A stretch of 14,327 nucleotides of DNA from CAZFZT01 sp964523675 (lineage in GTDB: Bacteria; Planctomycetota; Phycisphaerae; Phycisphaerales; SM1A02). Under the pieces are notes generated by a model that had not been told where the DNA came from, made no database searches, and saw only the letters and a list, made by a program, of their open reading frames with translations. Numbering within the stretch: the stretch's first letter is position 1; the number at the start of each line of letters is the position of its first letter. A program made the translations under genes and the position numbers. Below, one piece after another: positions 6,369 through 14,327 of this stretch. The stretch lies in contig CAZFZT010000082.1 in NCBI GenBank assembly GCA_964523675.1, forward strand, positions 1 to 14,327, read 5' to 3'.

Positions 6369-7496
6369 TTACATCGCGGCCAACGGATCGACGTCTGCGC
6401 TGGCGATGGAAATAGAAGTCCCTTGAAGCGATTGAAGCATTCTTTCTCGTAACACCGGAAGATAACCGCGTTCCGTATTCGTATGACCAGCGAGCACAAC
6501 CGTGCAGCCGCGGGCTTGCGCGGCCAGCACATCGTGATGCCGCATCTCGCCGGTGAAATACAACTCGCATCCTTGCTCGAGCGCCGCATCAAGGAAGGAG
6601 CCGCCTGCTCCGGGGCACAACCCGATCGTCCCGAATTGTTCGGGTGCGTTGCGACCGATGGCAACGCGAACGCGAGTGGTTCCAAGCCGTGACTTGATCC
6701 GGGCCACAAGCGTCGGAAGATCGACACGCTGATCGAGGACGACGCGCCGGCCATGCCCGATGTTGCGCTGCGGCCTGGCTTCGAGAGGATAAATCTCAAT
6801 CGGCGGCTCCTCATACGGGTGGAACTCACGAAGCGCCACCACGGCGAGGCCAAGCGATGATCGTGGGCACACCATCTCCAGGCGAACTTCATCGACATGC
6901 TGAAGCGAGCCGCGCTGGCCGATGGTGGGTTTCGTTCCACTGCCGCCGTAGAACGTCCCTCTGCCGCTCAGTTCGAACGAACAGAGCTGGTAGTCCCCAA
7001 TGCGTCCGGCGCCGACCGCGGCAAGCCCATTACGAATGGCTTCAATCGCGTCTGCCGGGCAAAAGGTAATGACTTTACACTCTTCGGTTGATGGAAGATC
7101 GCGATATGGCTCAAGCGCGCGAACGTCACCGCTTGCGCCGACGGCAATGCTGCCGGCCAGCCAGTCATTGACGCCGTTGGGCGCAGCGTCGAGGGCAGTG
7201 TGCGGGCTGTAGATCGACATGCCATGTCGCGCCGCTTCAAGCACGAGGTGTTCCTTCAGCGTCGCATCGGTCAAGCGATTCAATGGTTCGAATATCGGCG
7301 GATGGTACGCCACGATCATCTGCGCCTTCGCAGCGATCGCCTCCGCCAGCACGTCTTCAGTGAGGTCGATCGTCAACATGATCGAGTCCGCAGCCCATTG
7401 GCCTGCTCCCAGAAGCAGGCCGACATTATCCCACTCGGCGGCAAACCGCAATGGTGCGATCGCTTCCATGGCGTCAACAACGGTGCGAACGTTCAT
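6369..7496 (-). CDS. NIF3 / GTP cyclohydrolase I type 2-like dinuclear metal protein, NIF3L1-like
   Basis: A member of the NIF3/YbgI/YqfO family, toroidal hexamers with a two-metal site whose biochemical role is unresolved despite old names. The 375 residues include the two NIF3 halves (about 1-125 and 250-375) and a central insert (about 130-240), as in YqfO and human NIF3L1. Visible motifs: FAAEWDNVGLL (18-28); VAYHPPIF (62-69) with ligand His65, where the classical bacterial HH pair is YH; YSPHTALDAAPNGVNDWLA (96-114) with ligand Asp103; LYFTGEMRHHD; and GHTNTERG (337-344) with ligands His338 and Glu342. Several of these, including the ending DPL, look more like human NIF3L1 than like E. 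coli YbgI. The ATG start has no Shine-Dalgarno sequence but has a TATCAT hexamer six bases upstream. The dnaA terminator separates it from dnaA; the M32 gene follows after 45 bases. Confidence 0.92.
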   Translation of the reverse strand: MNVRTVVDAMEAIAPLRFAAEWDNVGLLLGAGQWAADSIMLTIDLTEDVLAEAIAAKAQMIVAYHPPIFEPLNRLTDATLKEHLVLEAARHGMSIYSPHTALDAAPNGVNDWLAGSIAVGASGDVRALEPYRDLPSTEECKVITFCPADAIEAIRNGLAAVGAGRIGDYQLCSFELSGRGTFYGGSGTKPTIGQRGSLQHVDEVRLEMVCPRSSLGLAVVALREFHPYEEPPIEIYPLEARPQRNIGHGRRVVLDQRVDLPTLVARIKSRLGTTRVRVAIGRNAPEQFGTIGLCPGAGGSFLDAALEQGCELYFTGEMRHHDVLAAQARGCTVVLAGHTNTERGYLPVLRERMLQSLQGTSISIASADVDPLAAM

Positions 7497-7502
7497 GCAA
7501 GC

Positions 7503-7529
7503 ATGATATTGGACAAGTCAAGCCATCAA
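7503..7529 (-). promoter_or_regulatory. Candidate promoter of the NIF3-family gene, placed for a leaderless transcript
   Basis: On the minus strand TATCAT (7508-7503, 5 of 6 to TATAAT) ends six bases before the ATG at 7496, so transcription would start at about the A of ATG. The best -35 match is TTGATG (7529-7524), but the 15-base spacer is short. No ribosome-binding site is visible. The geometry is the same as at hslU. Confidence 0.4.
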
Positions 7530-7543
7530 CGGGGCGGCACGTC

Positions 7544-7576
7544 AAAAATTATGTCTTCGATCAGCGTCGAAGACAT
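7544..7576 (-). terminator. Intrinsic terminator of dnaA
   Basis: Downstream of the dnaA stop the minus strand forms a perfect 10-base stem, ATGTCTTCGA (7576-7567) with TCGAAGACAT (7560-7551), around a 6-base loop (7566-7561). It is followed by AATTTTTG (7550-7543). The stem plus T-run is the standard factor-independent terminator layout and implies that the NIF3 gene has its own promoter. Confidence 0.8.
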
Positions 7577-7608
7577 TGACACGCTGATTCTGAGGGCTCA
7601 ACGAGTGC

Positions 7609-8952
7609 CTACTCTTTCGCGATCAGTTGTTCAAGCCGGTCAACGTCGTTCTTGAGAGCGGCATCCTGCTCACGCCTGACCCCTACTGTCTTGATGGCAT
7701 GCATGACCGTGGTGTGGTCTCTGCCGCCGAAATATCCACCGATCTCCTCAAGAGAGTACCGAGTGAACTTGCGCGCCAGCCACATGGCAACCTGTCGCGG
7801 CATGGCGATCGACTTGTGCCGCCGCTTCGAGAGCAGATCAGAGAGCTTGACGTCATAATACGCGGTGACGGCGTCGATGATGTTCTGCACCGTCGGCACA
7901 TGGCCGTTTGGCATCATCGACTCGCCGAGCGCCTGCCGGGCGAGGTCAAGTGAGATCGGCATGTGCATCAATCGCGCGATCCCCTGAATCTTGGTCACGG
8001 CCCCTTCGAGTTCACGGATGTTCGTGTCGACTCGCGCTGCAACGTAGCTGGCGACATCATCGGGCAACTCAGAACTGCGCAGCACTGCCTTGCTCTTGAG
8101 TATCGCCACGCGCGTCTCGAAGCATGGCCGATCGATCCTCGCGACAAGGCCGCAATTGAACCGGCTGGTCAGGCGCTCTTCAAGGTCCGGAATCTCGTGG
8201 GGCGCAGCGTCGGATGAAAGCACGATCTGCTTACCGGCCTGATACAGCGCGTTGAATGTGTGAAAGAACTCTTCCTGGGTCTGATCGCGCTTGGAAAGAT
8301 CGTGAATGTCATCAATGACGAGCAGATCAACATTGCGGAAGCAGTGCCGAAACTCGCTCATGCGCCCCTGCTGCACGCACTCGACAAAGTGCGTCATAAA
8401 GCCGTTGCAGGAAATGTAGTGAATCCTCAGCGACGGATCGGTGCGCATGGCGAGCTGGCAAATCGCCTGAAGAAGATGCGTCTTTCCAAGTCCGACCCCG
8501 CCATGAATGAACAGCGGGTTGTACGCCCGGCCGGGCTTCTTGGCCACGGCCTTGGCAGCGGCGTGCGCCAATTGATTGTCGGGACCAACAACGAAATTCT
8601 CGAAGGAATAGTCCGGACTCAGAAGCATGTCGTCCGAGGGATCGAGCAGCTTGAAACCGGGCGTCGCTGTGTCGAGCTGCGTCGGCGATGTTTCGCTCTC
8701 GCCCTCTCCAACAAACCGCACCGTCACGAGATGACCCGTGACCGCACTCGCCGCCTCCGCGAACTGTTCTCCGCAACATCGTTGCAGGTAACGCAACTGC
8801 ACCGGCTCGCGCACGAGCATCTTCAGGATGCCGCCGTGCATGTCGACGGGCTCAATGTCGTCAAACCAATGACGACACATGGACGGATGGTGCTGCCTCA
8901 GATGCGCGAGGATCGCTTCCCTGAGTTCCGGATTGACTCGACGCATCGACAC
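7609..8952 (-). CDS. dnaA: Chromosomal replication initiator DnaA
   Basis: DnaA binds 9-mer boxes at the replication origin and opens DNA as an ATP-bound filament. At 447 residues it is of normal size. Domain I is about 1-78, followed by a short linker (about 80-112). The AAA+ domain III follows, with the entry motif SPDYSFENFVVGPDN (112-126), Walker A GGVGLGKT (151-158), Walker B LLVIDD (210-215), TQEEFFHTFNAL, sensor 1 VLSSD, the arginine-finger box RLTSRF (260-265) and sensor 2 NIRELEGA (311-318). Domain IV has the signature GGRDHTTVMHA (409-419) that contacts DnaA boxes. Nothing essential is missing. Two starts are possible: GTG at 8952, six bases after GAGG (8962-8959), which I prefer, or ATG at 8946 two codons on. 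dnaN, recF, gyrB and rpmH, the usual partners, are absent. A terminator follows at 7544-7576. Confidence 0.97.
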   Translation of the reverse strand: MSMRRVNPELREAILAHLRQHHPSMCRHWFDDIEPVDMHGGILKMLVREPVQLRYLQRCCGEQFAEAASAVTGHLVTVRFVGEGESETSPTQLDTATPGFKLLDPSDDMLLSPDYSFENFVVGPDNQLAHAAAKAVAKKPGRAYNPLFIHGGVGLGKTHLLQAICQLAMRTDPSLRIHYISCNGFMTHFVECVQQGRMSEFRHCFRNVDLLVIDDIHDLSKRDQTQEEFFHTFNALYQAGKQIVLSSDAAPHEIPDLEERLTSRFNCGLVARIDRPCFETRVAILKSKAVLRSSELPDDVASYVAARVDTNIRELEGAVTKIQGIARLMHMPISLDLARQALGESMMPNGHVPTVQNIIDAVTAYYDVKLSDLLSKRRHKSIAMPRQVAMWLARKFTRYSLEEIGGYFGGRDHTTVMHAIKTVGVRREQDAALKNDVDRLEQLIAKE

Positions 8953-8963
8953 TTCTCGCCTCA

Positions 8964-8978
8964 GTCGCCACGGGCGAC
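8964..8978 (-). promoter_or_regulatory. Hairpin next to the dnaA ribosome-binding site
   Basis: GTCGCC and GGCGAC (6 perfect pairs) flank a 3-base loop. On the dnaA mRNA the stem ends one base before the GAGG at 8962-8959. It could limit or protect ribosome access; this is inference from position only. Confidence 0.4.
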
Positions 8979-9084
8979 GTGGTTGATCAAACAGATGAAC
9001 CTCCGCACCGCACTCGTCAGTCCCACCGACTGCCGCATCCGACCGAAGCCGAAGCGGAAAGCGCGCGTGCCACGAACTCGATAG

Positions 9085-9113
9085 AAGTTACGATACGATT
9101 GGCGTTTCGTCAA
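9085..9113 (-). promoter_or_regulatory. Candidate dnaA promoter
   Basis: On the minus strand TTGACG (9113-9108, 5 of 6 to the -35 consensus) and TAACTT (9090-9085, 3 of 6 to the -10 consensus) are 17 bases apart. The expected start near 9078 gives a leader of about 125 bases. The -35 match and spacing are good, the -10 is weak. Confidence 0.35.
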
Positions 9114-9139
9114 CTGGCGAACAGCAACATTGCGGGACA

Positions 9140-9161
9140 CGTCAAACGCGCGCACTTGACG
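9140..9161. promoter_or_regulatory. Inverted repeat CGTCAA-N10-TTGACG upstream of dnaA
   Basis: CGTCAA (9140-9145) and TTGACG (9156-9161) form an operator-like dyad with a 10-base spacer. A third copy, in the same orientation as the first, is the candidate dnaA -35 box (9108-9113), 32 bases away. The spacing of about three helical turns would suit a dimeric regulator, but six-base arms can arise by chance. Confidence 0.3.
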
Positions 9162-9206
9162 AGGCGACATCTCTTGGATGCAGTGGATTCATTCGCCCAT
9201 TGTGAT

Positions 9207-9223
9207 TTCAGCATGCTGCTGAA
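9207..9223 (-). terminator. Hairpin directly after the RNase Z-like gene
   Basis: TTCAGCA and TGCTGAA form a perfect 7-base stem with a 3-base loop, one base after the stop codon of the minus-strand hydrolase gene. No T-run follows (ATCACAAT), so it may be a weak terminator or a 3'-end stabiliser. Confidence 0.45.
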
Positions 9224-9224
9224 C

Positions 9225-10148
9225 TCATGCGCCGGCGCCGGCGGCCGCCTCCGCTTCCGCAAGTTGTCGCTCATATCGTGCCCGATTCGAGCGATGATCC
9301 ATCAGGAAGTGCACGCGCGATGCCTTCTCTTCGCCGAGCGTGTTCATGAGATGCTCGCGCGACACCGCCAGATTCGTTCGTCGCGAAAGATGAATCAGGA
9401 TGACGGCTTCCGCCTTCCATACATCGAGTAGCGTGCGAATGTCGTCAGCGTGCAGATGCTTGCCGACGCTCGAACGGTCGCGCTGCTCCGGCTCAAAGAA
9501 TGTGCATTCGCTAATCACGACTCTCGCCTCGGCAAACTCATCGCGATACAGGTTCGGTCCCATTTCGGTGTCGCCGGTATAGGCAATGAGCGGAATCTCA
9601 AGGATGCGCGTAATCTCCGTGCCGCTCGCTTTCAACTCACGCAGTCGATCCTGCGGCAGGCCGAAGAACTCTTCCTTCAACTTGCTGCGCTTCTCAACCA
9701 CCGCATACCCCATTGCGGGGACGGTGTGGATCATCTCAACACCGCGGAGAAACACGTTCGGCTTGATCTGGATGGACTGACCGTCTTCAATGCCGATGAT
9801 CTTGTGCGGCGTCTGCTGCTGTTCAACATCGATCCACCCTTTCATCATGTGAAGGAGCGGTGCCGCCAGTCGATGATGGCAGATGGCGGTGCCAGTCGAC
9901 ATCTTTTGAAACATGCGCTGGCTGAAGTAGTACGGCAGGCCGGCGACATGGTCCATGTGGCCGTGACTGATTGCAACATATGGCATCGGCAGCACGACGC
10001 GCGGGCACAAGCCAATGTCGAATGCAAGGTCGAGTTCAGGCACGCCGACCGTCGTCTGCTCACCGGCAATGGAAACGCCCTGAATGCGGTACGGTGGAAC
10101 GTAGATGAAGCCGGGTTGCTCGCCGCGGCGAGGCATCTTCGGTAGCAC
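9225..10148 (-). CDS. Metallo-beta-lactamase-fold hydrolase, RNase Z-like
   Basis: A probable cytoplasmic two-zinc hydrolase related to RNase Z (tRNA 3' processing). The chosen GTG start gives 307 residues, a typical short RNase Z length. Numbering from that GTG: SHGHMDH (61-67) is the HxHxDH zinc motif; HTVPAMGYAVVEKR follows (His141), as in the substrate-side strand of RNase Z; YTGDTE carries the bridging Asp193; and the last ligand lies in ILIHLSRRT (His243), comparable to LTHFSxRY of RNase Z. An unusual RDRSSVGKHLHADD stretch stands where RNase Z has GHSTA. The tail is Ala/Gly-rich. An upstream TTG at 10166 also opens the frame, but the strong AGGAGG (10162-10157) lies inside that extension and eight bases before GTG 10148. 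It could be true RNase Z or a paralogue acting on another phosphodiester. It sits downstream of the M28 gene and upstream of dnaA. Confidence 0.85.
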   Translation of the reverse strand: MLPKMPRRGEQPGFIYVPPYRIQGVSIAGEQTTVGVPELDLAFDIGLCPRVVLPMPYVAISHGHMDHVAGLPYYFSQRMFQKMSTGTAICHHRLAAPLLHMMKGWIDVEQQQTPHKIIGIEDGQSIQIKPNVFLRGVEMIHTVPAMGYAVVEKRSKLKEEFFGLPQDRLRELKASGTEITRILEIPLIAYTGDTEMGPNLYRDEFAEARVVISECTFFEPEQRDRSSVGKHLHADDIRTLLDVWKAEAVILIHLSRRTNLAVSREHLMNTLGEEKASRVHFLMDHRSNRARYERQLAEAEAAAGAGA

Positions 10149-10156
10149 TGCGTAAA

Positions 10157-10182
10157 CCTCCTGCAACGGCGCTTTCGCGCCG
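10157..10182 (-). promoter_or_regulatory. RBS and GAAA-capped hairpin before the RNase Z-like gene
   Basis: On the minus strand CGGCGC-GAAA-GCGCCG (10182-10167) forms six GC-rich pairs with a GNRA tetraloop. Four bases later comes AGGAGG (10162-10157), then eight bases to GTG 10148. The RBS decides the start. The stem could stabilise the mRNA 5' end or tune initiation. A TATGAT hexamer at 10210-10205 could be the -10 box of a promoter starting just before the hairpin, although no good -35 is visible. Confidence 0.5.
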
Positions 10183-10278
10183 GCGGGTGAAAAGTGGACT
10201 ACCGATCATAGGCAGGGCAGCGCGCAGGGAGGACAGCGCCAGATCATGTGAATAGCTCTTGCGCAACTGATCTACCCA

Positions 10279-10292
10279 AGCGCGCTCGCGCT
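10279..10292 (-). terminator. Short palindrome after the M28 peptidase gene
   Basis: AGCGCG-CT-CGCGCT can fold as five pairs with a 4-base loop. It lies 13-26 bases after the peptidase stop codon (10305-10307) on the minus strand. No T-run follows, so this is at most a weak terminator. Confidence 0.25.
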
Positions 10293-10304
10293 GTGGCTTC
10301 TTCG

Positions 10305-12425
10305 CTAAAAGTTCACTGTCACTTCAAGCTCTTCACCGCCTCGGAGAATCGTCAACGTGACCTCGTCTCCCGGCTTGTGGCGTTGAAGGTTCTCGAAGAG
10401 CCCGCGCAGATCCTCCACTGGCTCGCCCTGCCACTTGGCGATGATGTCGCCTGATATGATTCCTGCTTCGGCTGCCGGGGTTTCGAGAGAGACTTCCTCG
10501 ACAAGCACGCCACTTACCTGCGCTTCAGCCATGCCCGGCCGAATACCCAGTCGGACCGGCCCGTAGCCGCGATCAGCAGTCCTGGTCCGCCCGGGCGTGG
10601 TGTAGGTCAACTGCTCGCTGCGTTGCGCAAGTTCAAGCGCAAAGTGGTGAATCAGTCGCAGAATCTGACTCGCCCCGGCAGGATTCACGGTATGCGCTTT
10701 GTCGCCGGGTGCGTGATATTCAGGATGCAGGCCGGTGAAGAAGTGAACGGCGGGGATTTCCGCATTGACGAAGTTCGCATCGTCTGACCGACCGCTTGTG
10801 CCGGGCGTCGTATGGGCGGTCAAGCCGCTCTGTTCAACGTGCTTTCTCAAGATGGGTCGCAGCCCTTCTGCTGTACCCGCGCCCATGATCGCTATGGAGT
10901 CATCGCGCAGCCGTCCGATCATGTCCATGTTGATCATGATGCTGGTCTTCTCAGCGGGGATGCTCATGTTGTTGACAAAATGCCGCGAGCCGTGCAATCC
11001 CGATTCCTCGGCTGAGAAACCGATGAAGAGAATGGAGCGCGCCTGAGCGTCATCCGGCAGCTTCGCGTAATGCTCCGACAAGGTTCGCGCGAGAATGAGC
11101 ACGCCAGCTGTACCCGAGGCATTGTCATCTGCACCCGGGTGCAGTTTGCCTCGATTTCCGACGCCCATGGTGCCGAATTCACCATAGCCGACATGATCAA
11201 GGTGTCCGCCGATGATGATCCATTGATCTGCGAGGTCGCCCTTGCCGCGCAGGATCGCGCCAACGTTCTCGGTTTCCACGCCGGCCCGCGCACCACTGCG
11301 AGTCAATTCTCCCGCAAGCGTGACATGAGGGCCGTCCAAATGAACAGTGCGTACCTGGCCCAGGTCGGCCTTTCGGCGCCACGCCATGAGATCGCCGTCA
11401 TCCGGCGCAGCCTGCTTCAAAATGCGTTCGGCGACTTCTTCCGTGACTTGTACCGCCGGTACCGTCATGGGCGGTCCAAACCGTGAGGATCGGCCGATCG
11501 ACTCAAGCCGACTTGATCCGCCCCGTGCCCCAGGCGGGTTGACGAGAATCACGCCCGCTGCGTTTCGTTCGCGCAGGTTACGAAGCTTCGCTGCCATCGA
11601 TGAGTGTGCGGAAAAGCGCGAGCGGCTCCATTGACTTCCGCCATTCTCATCAAGCGGCTCGTATCGAAGCAGCAAAGCGATTCGGCCGGTGAGATCAGTG
11701 TCTTCCTCGAAGCTCGTATAACCATCCGGCCCATCCTCGATACCGTAGCCGACAAAGCTGATTGGCGCGGTGACATGGCCGCTGCCGGAGACGCCAAGGA
11801 CCGTGTAATCTTCCCGATCACGCAGTTCCTGGCCATTGATCGCACACAGCGCGCCACTGACTTGGGCTCGTATTCGCGCGCCGCCATAGTTGAAATGAAA
11901 GGGCTGACGGTAGCTCACGAGGTTCGCGGTGGCATCAATCTCGCCGCCGGGCATCTCATCAACCATCATCCCCGGCGCGGGGAACGCCGGCTCCAGGCCA
12001 TAAAGGCGGAAGAAAAACTCCAGATACTCCTTGGTCAATTCGATGCCGCGGCTTTCGGGGGCACGGCCTTCGAAGAACGGGTTCGAGAGCGTCTGCACGT
12101 GCTGGTACCAGAGCGCCGCCACGGGACCGAGGTCTTCGAAGACCTGATTCAGATCGACGGTCCTGGCATCCACTTCGATCACCGCGTGACTCGGCGCGAA
12201 GGTGTTGATGTCGACTTCTCCCTCGATCACCCTGCCCTTACGTCGCGGCTTGTCCTGTACCTCGTCGTCGTAGGCGACCGCAGCAGGAGTAATGCCGTCC
12301 CATGACACACGGTCGAGATCGAAATCGGCAGCGCCCGCCGGCGTTGCGCAACCAGCGCCGGCAAGGATGCCGGACAACGCAGCGATGAGGAAAAGTGGAC
12401 GTGCGGGTGTGAAGGTTGCTTTCAT
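10305..12425 (-). CDS. Exported M28 family metallopeptidase with PA-like and PDZ domains
   Basis: Probably an envelope or extracellular zinc aminopeptidase. From the ATG at 12425 it has 706 residues: a signal peptide (MKATFTPARPLFLIAALSG...) ending near AGAGC (Cys26), which might be a weak lipobox; a region of about 90-150 typical of M28 N-terminal parts; a PA-like domain (about 180-345; VTAPISFVGYGI, LTGRIALLLRYEP, AAGVILVNPP); and the M28 catalytic domain (about 390-605). Expected metal and catalytic residues are present: GGHLDH (His408), GADDNASG (Asp433/Asp434), SAEESGLHGS (Glu473 as base, Glu474 as ligand), NMDMIG (Asp501) and HPEYHAPGD (His571). A C-terminal PDZ domain (about 625-706; GVLVEEVSLETPAAEAGIISGDII) probably binds substrates or partners. 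A TTG seven codons upstream (12446) also opens the frame, but ATG gives a normal signal peptide. It is divergent from gcvP. Confidence 0.92.
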   Translation of the reverse strand: MKATFTPARPLFLIAALSGILAGAGCATPAGAADFDLDRVSWDGITPAAVAYDDEVQDKPRRKGRVIEGEVDINTFAPSHAVIEVDARTVDLNQVFEDLGPVAALWYQHVQTLSNPFFEGRAPESRGIELTKEYLEFFFRLYGLEPAFPAPGMMVDEMPGGEIDATANLVSYRQPFHFNYGGARIRAQVSGALCAINGQELRDREDYTVLGVSGSGHVTAPISFVGYGIEDGPDGYTSFEEDTDLTGRIALLLRYEPLDENGGSQWSRSRFSAHSSMAAKLRNLRERNAAGVILVNPPGARGGSSRLESIGRSSRFGPPMTVPAVQVTEEVAERILKQAAPDDGDLMAWRRKADLGQVRTVHLDGPHVTLAGELTRSGARAGVETENVGAILRGKGDLADQWIIIGGHLDHVGYGEFGTMGVGNRGKLHPGADDNASGTAGVLILARTLSEHYAKLPDDAQARSILFIGFSAEESGLHGSRHFVNNMSIPAEKTSIMINMDMIGRLRDDSIAIMGAGTAEGLRPILRKHVEQSGLTAHTTPGTSGRSDDANFVNAEIPAVHFFTGLHPEYHAPGDKAHTVNPAGASQILRLIHHFALELAQRSEQLTYTTPGRTRTADRGYGPVRLGIRPGMAEAQVSGVLVEEVSLETPAAEAGIISGDIIAKWQGEPVEDLRGLFENLQRHKPGDEVTLTILRGGEELEVTVNF

Positions 12426-12666
12426 GTACGATCTCGCTTTGTTCAAGGTGTCTGAGCCCCGCTAAAGGTACCGGGCGACGTGTTCGGCGTTGCTTGTCGC
12501 AGCGGGCAGGAATATAGTGCCAGCCACGTTCTGAAATGGTAGCCGCTCCGTTGCTTAGCGCATGTTCTCGCACCGGTTGGAGCTTTCCGTGCCCGTACGA
12601 GAGGCGCCGGAGCGTCTTTGACCCGGGTGCAGTTCCCGACCTGCGATACCTCTGTCGCTTCCGATT
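12426..12666. other. Divergent intergenic region between M28 peptidase gene and gcvP
   Basis: These 241 bases hold no gene I can support. On the plus strand TTGACC (12618-12623), an 18-base spacer and TGCGAT (12642-12647) form a weak promoter that would give gcvP a leader of only about 13 bases. On the minus strand there is a TATATT box. I looked for a glycine riboswitch, which often controls gcv genes, and did not find its conserved core. Confidence 0.5.
12511..12516 (-). promoter_or_regulatory. Possible -10 box for the M28 peptidase gene
   Basis: On the minus strand TATATT (5 of 6 to TATAAT) lies about 85 bases before the ATG at 12425. The expected leader is about 80 bases. No good -35 is found at the right distance, so this is a suggestion only. 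Confidence 0.3.

Positions 12667-14327
<1,661 letters not shown>

Larger units (their letters stand above)
8953..9224. other. Intergenic region upstream of dnaA
   Basis: This 272-base gap holds no convincing gene; the open frames on both strands resemble no protein I know. It contains, from right to left, the hairpin after the hydrolase gene, a TTGACG dyad, a candidate dnaA promoter and the RBS-adjacent hairpin. I searched both strands by eye for the DnaA box TTATCCACA and found no good match, and there is no AT-rich unwinding region, so it is not evidently an origin. Confidence 0.55.

Noticed and set aside
8961..9170. Open frame of 69 codons upstream of dnaA, considered as rpmH or another small gene
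   Set aside because: The translation is unlike ribosomal protein L34 or any small protein I know, has no ribosome-binding site, and overlaps the candidate dnaA promoter and RBS-adjacent hairpin.
9725..9733. TGTGGATCA, 8 of 9 match to a reverse DnaA box
   Set aside because: It is a single copy inside the RNase Z-like coding sequence, with no neighbouring boxes; likely chance. A weaker match at 6341-6349 was dropped for the same reason.
12590..12630. Possible glycine riboswitch before gcvP (GAGAGGCGCCGGAGCG looked suggestive)
   Set aside because: The conserved aptamer core (GCRCCGAAGGRGCAA) and the closing CUCUCAGG segment are missing.

Overview
The window is 14.3 kb of gene-dense, moderately GC-rich bacterial chromosome (about 60 % G+C by eye). 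It reads as a member of the Planctomycetota, probably class Phycisphaerae. The best marker is a secreted protein (1350-3002, minus strand) that ends in two degenerate dockerin-like repeats of the 'DLDGDGxVGVxDLLxLLxxWG' type, which are very common at the C-termini of exported proteins in this group. No mobile element, CRISPR array, tRNA or rRNA was seen.

Left part, 1-4755. The window opens inside a nucleotide-sugar operon. The 3' end of a probable rfbD overlaps the start of rfbB (dTDP-glucose 4,6-dehydratase) by ATGA, so the two dTDP-rhamnose genes look translationally coupled. A long imperfect inverted repeat follows and separates rfbB from the convergent secreted dockerin-like protein. That gene and hslU diverge from a 274-bp spacer. 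hslU encodes the unfoldase of the HslUV protease; it has an unusual pore motif and an enlarged I-domain, and no hslV lies beside it.

Middle, 4764-12425, all minus strand. In transcription order: an exported M28 metallopeptidase with PA-like and PDZ parts; an RNase Z-like metallo-beta-lactamase-fold hydrolase; dnaA; a NIF3-family protein that resembles eukaryotic NIF3L1; and an M32 (Taq-type) carboxypeptidase. A hairpin after the hydrolase gene and a good intrinsic terminator after dnaA split this run into several transcription units. NIF3 and the M32 gene (45-bp gap) probably form one unit. dnaA is not accompanied by dnaN, gyrB, recF or rpmH, and no convincing DnaA-box cluster was found, so this does not look like a classical oriC.

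Right part, 12667-14327. A divergent spacer leads to gcvP, the glycine decarboxylase P-protein, which runs off the window end before its PLP-lysine region.

The genes are mostly housekeeping. The points worth a second look are: the uncharacterised secreted family; the GYHG pore loop and insert of HslU; the eukaryote-like NIF3; two promoters placed so that transcription would begin at the start codon (hslU and NIF3); small GC hairpins directly before the ribosome-binding sites of dnaA and the hydrolase; and the dyads around dnaA. I did not find a clearly new multi-gene system.
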